Assembly (NCBI GenBank): GCA_020850785.1 | Contig: JADZDZ010000336.1 | Coordinates: 1 to 11,304, forward strand | Length of the DNA: 11,304 nt | Source: Candidatus Sumerlaeota bacterium | GTDB taxonomy: Bacteria > Sumerlaeota > Sumerlaeia > SLMS01 | Reading direction: 5' to 3' | Part shown: positions 7,482 through 11,304 of the stretch, piece by piece | Layout of the letters: the number at the start of each line of letters is the position of its first letter | Position numbering within the stretch: the stretch's first letter is position 1 | Position numbers and translations under genes: made by a program | Notes under the pieces: model-generated | What the model was told of the DNA's origin: nothing | Seen by the model: the letters and a program-made list of their open reading frames with translations, nothing else | Database searches by the model: none

Positions 7482-8439
7482 CCATCAGGTGACGGTGCAT
7501 CAGGCGGGTGAAAACGGCGTCCATCTGCTCCATGCGGCGTTCCGTACGCCGCAGGATGTAGCGCCGCGAAACCACCAGCACGAAATACAGGGCGACAGTG
7601 ATCACGAACAGCTTGATGGTGAGCGGCCCGATGTCGTCCGTGTTGAAGAACGCAAGGAGGGAGTCTCGGATTCTCCCTGCGGATCGGGCCAGAAGGGCGA
7701 AACCCAGAATCAGAACCACTGCGAAAAGCAGCCCGATCACGTTGCGGATCATGAAGCGTGAGTAACTCAGGTACTTCAGCCAGCAATCATGACGAATATC
7801 GACCGCGATGTATCCGATGAAGGAAATCGCGATCATCAGCGCGATGCCGATCTCCACGATCAGCAGAATCGCGAGCGGATAGAAATACAGGTCCGCAAGG
7901 CCGCGATTCTGCAGGTCATCCCCCAGATAGTAGAAGATGACAAAGACGACGATGGGGGCCACAATCTTCACGCGCCGGTACATCGTCTCCCACAATTCCA
8001 GATAGACCGCGTGAGCAATTTCACGACCGCGCGCGCCCGCTAGCCAGAGGTCGAGCGCCTGCTGTTCCAGATAATCGAGCGTGCGGAAGACTCCGCCAAC
8101 GCGCATCGGCAGCACAAGATAGTTCTGCTTCTTCTTCTTCATGAAGAACTGCACCACCAGCAGGAGAAAGGAAAGTATCCAGAGCGAGTAGGTGATGCCG
8201 ACGATGTAGATGAGCACCGAGATGCGAATGCCGAACAACGATTTCCCAAAGAAGAGGAAGCAGAAGAAGAGCAGGCCGAGCGCAAAACTGATGGTCTTCG
8301 GCGCGTCATAGAGCATGTCGAAGCGCCACACGCGGCGATGTTCACGACGGCGATGCAGAAACGTGTGAAAAATGGCGTTGCTGTCCTCGGCATTCAGCAG
8401 CGGATCGAGGCGCCTTAGCCAGAGGGGAAAGATCGCCAC
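7465..8439 (-). CDS. Unrecognised multi-spanning membrane protein
   Basis: I do not recognise this 324-residue protein. About six hydrophobic segments are visible: 48-66, 72-98, 157-173, 183-212 (possibly two), 231-250 and 274-292. A basic cytosolic-looking N-terminus has an HRRREHRR stretch (29-36), a KKKK cluster lies at 101-104, and the C-terminus is Arg-rich (ILRRTERRMEQMDAVFTRL). A soluble loop at about 105-155 (LDYLEQQALDLWLAGARGRE) looks helical. No catalytic or transporter motif stands out. The GTG start at 8439 is supported by AAGG five bases upstream, which overlaps the stop codon of the zinc-ribbon gene, and by Met-Ala at the N-terminus. Its end overlaps the glycosyltransferase gene, suggesting coupled expression. 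A transporter-associated or envelope role is possible but only a guess. Confidence 0.78.
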   Translation of the reverse strand: MAIFPLWLRRLDPLLNAEDSNAIFHTFLHRRREHRRVWRFDMLYDAPKTISFALGLLFFCFLFFGKSLFGIRISVLIYIVGITYSLWILSFLLLVVQFFMKKKKQNYLVLPMRVGGVFRTLDYLEQQALDLWLAGARGREIAHAVYLELWETMYRRVKIVAPIVVFVIFYYLGDDLQNRGLADLYFYPLAILLIVEIGIALMIAISFIGYIAVDIRHDCWLKYLSYSRFMIRNVIGLLFAVVLILGFALLARSAGRIRDSLLAFFNTDDIGPLTIKLFVITVALYFVLVVSRRYILRRTERRMEQMDAVFTRLMHRHLMGDPDG

Positions 8440-8448
8440 GGCAGCCTT
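8440..8448 (-). promoter_or_regulatory. Ribosome binding site supporting the GTG start of the membrane protein
   Basis: On the minus strand AAGG (complement of 8445-8448) lies five bases before the GTG at 8439 and shares bases with the TAA stop of the upstream zinc-ribbon gene. This favours the GTG start and implies translational coupling. Confidence 0.5.
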
Positions 8449-8638
8449 ACTTTTTCGGAGGCTTGGCGGCTTGAACTTCCGGCGCGCAGGGTTTCTTGTT
8501 CGCGCACTGGCCCGGCTTCAACGCGCCTTCGTGCTTGCAGGAATTGCAGATGGTTTTGCGGCAAACGGGGCACATGAACATGACATGAAAGTCATGAATC
8601 CGATGGCAAAATTCACAGGGGACGAAGCGGACGGTCAT
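8447..8638 (-). CDS. Small cysteine-rich zinc-ribbon-like protein (63 aa)
   Basis: A compact 63-residue protein begins at the ATG whose product reads MTVRFVPCEFC. The longer frame reaching back to 8758 would overlap truB and gives low-complexity sequence, so it was not used. Cysteine pairs are C8/C11, C23/C26 and C31/C34, with C45 and C51 further on and several histidines (H12, H15, H18, H36). The CxxC-x11-CxxC-x4-CxxC arrangement fits one or two structural zinc sites of zinc-ribbon or treble-clef type. The C-terminus is Lys/Pro-rich (EVQAAKPPKK). Nucleic acid or protein binding is plausible, but no specific partner can be named. It lies 65 bases after truB and 7 bases before the membrane-protein gene, so it is probably co-transcribed with both. 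The 65-base gap to truB shows no clear hairpin or promoter. Confidence 0.72.
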   Translation of the reverse strand: MTVRFVPCEFCHRIHDFHVMFMCPVCRKTICNSCKHEGALKPGQCANKKPCAPEVQAAKPPKK

Positions 8639-8703
8639 GGAAGTGCGCCAATCCGAAATGCGATGCTGGGAGTTTGCGGAAGCTCCATGGCGCGAACCCC
8701 GAA

Positions 8704-9705
8704 CTACTCTTCCGCCGAGGTCTGGTCGATGTCGAACTGCTTGATCGGCTGGTACCAAGGGGGCACGGAGTTCATGAAGGCTTTCGGCGGCGGTGAAATC
8801 GGCGCGGGATCAACGCGCGCAATGGCGATAGCCTGGCCGTTGATGCGGCAGAGTACGACGAGGCTGCCGCGGCGCGGACGCACATCGTCCTCGGTCTGCA
8901 CGTTGTTGTGCGGAATGCACTGGCCCCGCTTCACCCATTGCTCCGCACCGGGAAGGAGAAACACGGTTGCCATTTCCGGAAGCGCCCGGCGAATGGGAAC
9001 GACGACCGCCTCCAGTTCCTCGCGGGTGGTTTTCTTCTCCAGATCATCCAGCGTGATCGCGTCCTCGATTCCGAAGGGCCCGACGTCCGTGCGGCGCAAC
9101 TCCACGAGGATCGCGCCGCAGCCGGCGGCCTCTCCCAGCGAATGCACAAGCGAGCGCACGTAGGTGCCGGAAGAGCAATCGACCCCGAACTCCGCGCGAT
9201 CCCCTTCGTAGGTGAGGATTTCAAAATCAGCGACGCTGATTTCGCGGCTTTCGACTTCGGGAACGTTTCCCTGCCGTGCGTATTCATAGAGTTTCCTGCC
9301 AGCGACCTTCTTCGCGCTGTAGGCCGGCGGCACCTGATCGATCTCGCCGGTCAGGTCCGAGGCAAATTCCTGAAGGTCCTCCATGGTTCGCGGCTTGGGA
9401 CCGCCGGGACCCGGCTTGATTTCTCCCTCGGCGTCGTAGGTGTCTGACACAACGCCAAGCTGCATCGTGCCCTCGTAGGATTTGTCGCAGCCAATCAGGT
9501 ACTCGGAAATCTTTGTCGCCTCGCCCAGAAGCATCACAAGCAGGCCCGTTGCGGCGGGATCAAGCGTGCCCGCATGGCCAACGCGACGTGTGCCAAAGGC
9601 CCTGCGAACGCGATCAACGACGTCGTGCGAAGTAATTCCAGCGGGTTTGTCAACGAGCAGGATGCCGTGGTATTCGGACATCCGGCGGGTCTTCTTCTTG
9701 TCCAT
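8704..9705 (-). CDS. truB: tRNA pseudouridine(55) synthase TruB
   Basis: TruB converts U55 of the tRNA T-loop to pseudouridine in the cytoplasm. With the start at 9705 the protein is 333 residues, close to the usual 300-320. The catalytic Asp is D49 in GHAGTLDPAATG (43-54). Y77 in DKSYEG, Y182 and R184 in SSGTYVRS occupy the positions of E. coli Y76, Y179 and R181. The substrate-loop motif VPPAYSAKKVAGRKLYEYARQG spans 125-146. A PUA-like C-terminal region follows (about 245-300, with RRGSLVVLCRINGQAIAIARV). The last 30 residues (PPPKAFMNSVPPWYQPIKQF and onward) look like a lineage-specific tail. An ATG at 9681 (MSEYHG) is an equally good start, with a weak AAGAAG upstream. The frame stays open to 9858 but that extension is not TruB-like. 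Here truB is not in the common infB-rbfA-truB context; it faces away from ndk and leads a cluster with membrane genes. Confidence 0.96.
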   Translation of the reverse strand: MDKKKTRRMSEYHGILLVDKPAGITSHDVVDRVRRAFGTRRVGHAGTLDPAATGLLVMLLGEATKISEYLIGCDKSYEGTMQLGVVSDTYDAEGEIKPGPGGPKPRTMEDLQEFASDLTGEIDQVPPAYSAKKVAGRKLYEYARQGNVPEVESREISVADFEILTYEGDRAEFGVDCSSGTYVRSLVHSLGEAAGCGAILVELRRTDVGPFGIEDAITLDDLEKKTTREELEAVVVPIRRALPEMATVFLLPGAEQWVKRGQCIPHNNVQTEDDVRPRRGSLVVLCRINGQAIAIARVDPAPISPPPKAFMNSVPPWYQPIKQFDIDQTSAEE

Positions 9706-9881
9706 GCTTGCGGTTGCGATCGGGCGGAGGTGTGCGACGCGCGATGTTATGGGTCCGCGATGGGTGGCCGCGCAAGCAGCAATCGGCGCCACGCGTTTGC
9801 ACCGTGTATGCTTGACAGCACCGCCGTGGCTGGTCGTAACGTCCCGGCGATTTTGCAAACCATGTTAGAGGCGAAGAAAAA
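9706..9881. other. Divergent truB/ndk intergenic region (176 bases)
   Basis: The stretch must carry the promoters of both divergent genes. A perfect TTGACA box is visible on the plus strand (annotated separately). No convincing minus-strand promoter, hairpin or small gene was found. It is the longest non-coding stretch in the window. Confidence 0.6.
9812..9840 (+). promoter_or_regulatory. Candidate sigma-70-type promoter for ndk
   Basis: A perfect TTGACA (9812-9817) is followed after 17 bases by CGTAAC (9835-9840), which matches the -10 consensus at only three of six positions. Predicted transcription would begin near 9847, leaving a leader of about 35 bases before the ndk ATG at 9882. The -35 box is good and the -10 box weak. 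Confidence 0.4.
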
Positions 9882-10295
9882 ATGGAAACAACCCTTGTGC
9901 TGATCAAGCCGGACGCAGTGAAGCGCCGCCTGATTGGCGAAATCGTCAAGCGTTTCGAGGCAAAGAACCTGACGATCCGCGCGATGAAGCTGATGAAGAT
10001 GAGCAGTGAACTGGCGGACAAACACTACGCCGAGCACGTGCAGAAGGGCTTCTACGGCGAACTGAAGGCATTCATGACGGGATCACCCCTGGTGGCGCTG
10101 GCGGTTGCGGGGCCGGACGCGGTGAACCTCGTGCGCAAGATGATGGGCGCAACGAAGCCTGCAGATTCGGCTCCCGGAACGATCCGCGGCGACTTCGCGC
10201 TGATTGTGACGGAGAATCTGGTGCACGGCAGCGACTCGCTGGATTCAGCGAAGCGCGAATTGGCGCTGTGGTTCCGCGAAGACGAGTTGGTGTAA
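9882..10295 (+). CDS. ndk: Nucleoside diphosphate kinase
   Basis: This cytosolic enzyme transfers the terminal phosphate of a nucleoside triphosphate to nucleoside diphosphates by a ping-pong mechanism through a phosphohistidine. The 137-residue length is typical of bacterial Ndk. The active-site His is H115 in NLVHGSDS. K9, Y49, F57, R85, T91, R102, N112, S117, D118 and E126 all match the conserved nucleotide-binding set at a constant offset of three from human NME numbering. The ATG at 9882 is preceded by AGAGG ten bases upstream and a purine-rich GAAGAAAAA. It is a single-gene unit: divergent from truB and followed, eight bases after its stop, by the end of a convergent gene. A terminator lies just after its stop. 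There is nothing unusual in the protein itself. Confidence 0.98.
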   Translation: METTLVLIKPDAVKRRLIGEIVKRFEAKNLTIRAMKLMKMSSELADKHYAEHVQKGFYGELKAFMTGSPLVALAVAGPDAVNLVRKMMGATKPADSAPGTIRGDFALIVTENLVHGSDSLDSAKRELALWFREDELV

Positions 10296-10303
10296 GGAAG
10301 CGA

Positions 10304-11304
10304 TCAGGGAACCTGCGTTGGTTTCCCGGTTTTTTCGGCGCTCCCGCCTGCTTCATGAATGCTTGCGACAAAAATGCCATCGCTGTTGTCGTAGACCACT
10401 CGTTGAAGCAGTGATGCGCGGAGAGCCACGAATCGCTTCCACTCCTCGTCAGTGAAGCGGGGACGGAAGTAGGCGGCTTCGTAGAAGCCAAGCTCCTTCA
10501 AGTTCATCAGGACGTAACGGATGCCCTGTTCGCGCCAACGCGCCAGCAGGGCATCGTTGTTTTTCGTGGCGCGAATTTCGACAAGCACGCGCGGAGTATC
10601 AAACCAGTCGCTGGCAATTGGTTTGAAATGATCGGCATGGGCGGCGCGAAATTCCCCGATGTAGAAAACCGGCTCGTTCTGCTGCGTGTTGTTGTTGAGC
10701 CACTGAATCACACTGTACGTGGGGAATCGGGAATTGATGAACACATCCTCGGAATGAAGGCCAACGGCCGTTTGCAGGACGCGCGTACTGGCGAGAAGAT
10801 AGATTGGCAGCCACGCAACAGACACGATGCCCGCGATGCCAAGACACCAGCGCGTGATGCGCAGCGCGGGGGCGCCTGCACGCGCCGCGAAGGCATACAC
10901 GGTCGCCGTGCCGAGGACCACCGCGAGCACGATCGTCGGAATGAGGAAGCGCGCGCTCTGGTACGTCTTGAACCAAACCGCAAAACTGATGAGCACAATC
11001 AACAGGGTGGCCGTCGCGGGAGTGACAACCCGGCGCCTGCGAAGTGCAAGCCCGCCGGCAAGAAAGGAGATTGGCAGAAACGCAAGGAAGCCGGGGCCGG
11101 GATTTTGATGCTCGAAGACGGGGGAATTCGCGAGCATCGTAACATCGTAGGGCGCTCGCAGCAGATAAGTCAGGGAATGGCCGAGGCCCTTCTCCGCCAG
11201 CTTCGCCTTGTAGAACGCATCGTTTTCCGGACTCCACTCCGGTCCGCCAAAAATCCCGTAGGCCAGCGGATAGACAGGGTTGTGATGATAGTTCCAATTC
11301 TTCA
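10304..11304 (-). CDS. GT-C-type membrane glycosyltransferase-like protein, C-terminal part, 5' end outside window
   Basis: The frame runs open from the right edge, giving at least 332 residues; the internal ATG at 11137 is not the likely start. The earliest visible residues, KNWNYHHNPVYPLAYGIFGG and then PEWSPENDAFY, resemble an external loop common in large bacterial polytopic glycosyltransferase-like proteins (NP-x-[FY]-P-x5-FGG). At least four hydrophobic segments follow in about 70-185, including a stretch with SARFLIPTIV comparable to the RY-x2-P motif of GT39 proteins. The final 150 residues form a soluble domain: SRFPTYSVIQWLNNN, PVFYIGEFRA, and GIRYVLMNLKELGF, a pattern typical of the C-terminal domains of these proteins. 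Donor and acceptor are unknown. It converges on ndk with eight bases between stop codons. It could equally be annotated as a hypothetical membrane protein. Confidence 0.78.
   Translation of the reverse strand, partial: KNWNYHHNPVYPLAYGIFGGPEWSPENDAFYKAKLAEKGLGHSLTYLLRAPYDVTMLANSPVFEHQNPGPGFLAFLPISFLAGGLALRRRRVVTPATATLLIVLISFAVWFKTYQSARFLIPTIVLAVVLGTATVYAFAARAGAPALRITRWCLGIAGIVSVAWLPIYLLASTRVLQTAVGLHSEDVFINSRFPTYSVIQWLNNNTQQNEPVFYIGEFRAAHADHFKPIASDWFDTPRVLVEIRATKNNDALLARWREQGIRYVLMNLKELGFYEAAYFRPRFTDEEWKRFVALRASLLQRVVYDNSDGIFVASIHEAGGSAEKTGKPTQVP
10307..10335 (+). terminator. Intrinsic terminator of ndk
   Basis: Twelve bases after the ndk stop, arms 10307-10313 (GGGAACC) and 10320-10327 (GGTTTCCC, one bulged T) enclose a six-base loop. 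Two G bases and six T (10330-10335) follow. It lies entirely within the final codons of the convergent membrane-protein gene. Confidence 0.65.

Noticed and set aside
8639..8758. N-terminal extension of the zinc-ribbon protein into truB
   Set aside because: It overlaps the truB 3' end in another frame and lacks the cysteine-rich character; the ATG at 8638 gives a compact domain.
8372..9163. Plus-strand 263-codon frame opposite the zinc-ribbon and truB genes
   Set aside because: It is a shadow of truB codons, with low-complexity Ser/Arg-rich sequence and no homology I recognise.
9706..9858. N-terminal extension of TruB to 9858
   Set aside because: The extra 51 residues do not resemble TruB and would consume the divergent promoter region, including the TTGACA box.

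Overview
This is a GC-rich bacterial chromosomal window. It is tightly packed, with genes on both strands, many overlaps, several GTG starts and weak Shine-Dalgarno sites. Housekeeping genes (truB, ndk) sit beside extracellular-glycan genes and membrane glycosyltransferases. The DUF1343, DUF2961, carboxypeptidase-regulatory and SbsA-like Ig modules suggest an uncultured environmental lineage of the PVC/FCB or Hydrogenedentota/Sumerlaeota type. That placement is a low-confidence inference; no rRNA or other taxonomic marker is present. No tRNA, rRNA, CRISPR array, insertion sequence or phage gene was seen.

Region 1 (1-5774, plus strand) is a three-gene cluster. It begins with the C-terminal part of a DUF1343/NamZ-like protein (family GH171), cut by the window edge. 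An ATGA overlap leads into a membrane-anchored protein with four carboxypeptidase-regulatory-like modules and two Ig-like modules. Six bases later comes a secreted 980-residue DUF2961 (GH172-like) protein that keeps the family's likely catalytic glutamate pair. Together they look like an envelope or extracellular glycan-processing unit. The DUF1343 member, however, has lost several family motifs and may be a pseudo-enzyme.

Region 2 (5763-9705, minus strand) reads from right to left: truB, a 63-residue cysteine-rich zinc-ribbon protein, an unrecognised multi-spanning membrane protein, and a GT39-like membrane glycosyltransferase. Spacing is short or overlapping after truB, so co-transcription is likely. 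The cluster converges on region 1 with a 12-base overlap of coding ends.

Region 3 (9706-11304) starts with a 176-base divergent promoter region, followed by ndk on the plus strand with all its catalytic residues. ndk converges on the C-terminal part of a second GT-C-type membrane protein on the minus strand, cut by the right edge. At both convergent junctions a candidate intrinsic terminator for the plus-strand gene lies inside the last codons of the opposing membrane glycosyltransferase. There, the terminator T-run is read as Lys/Glu-rich tail codons.

No gene-free stretch exceeds 300 bases; the longest is the truB/ndk intergenic region.
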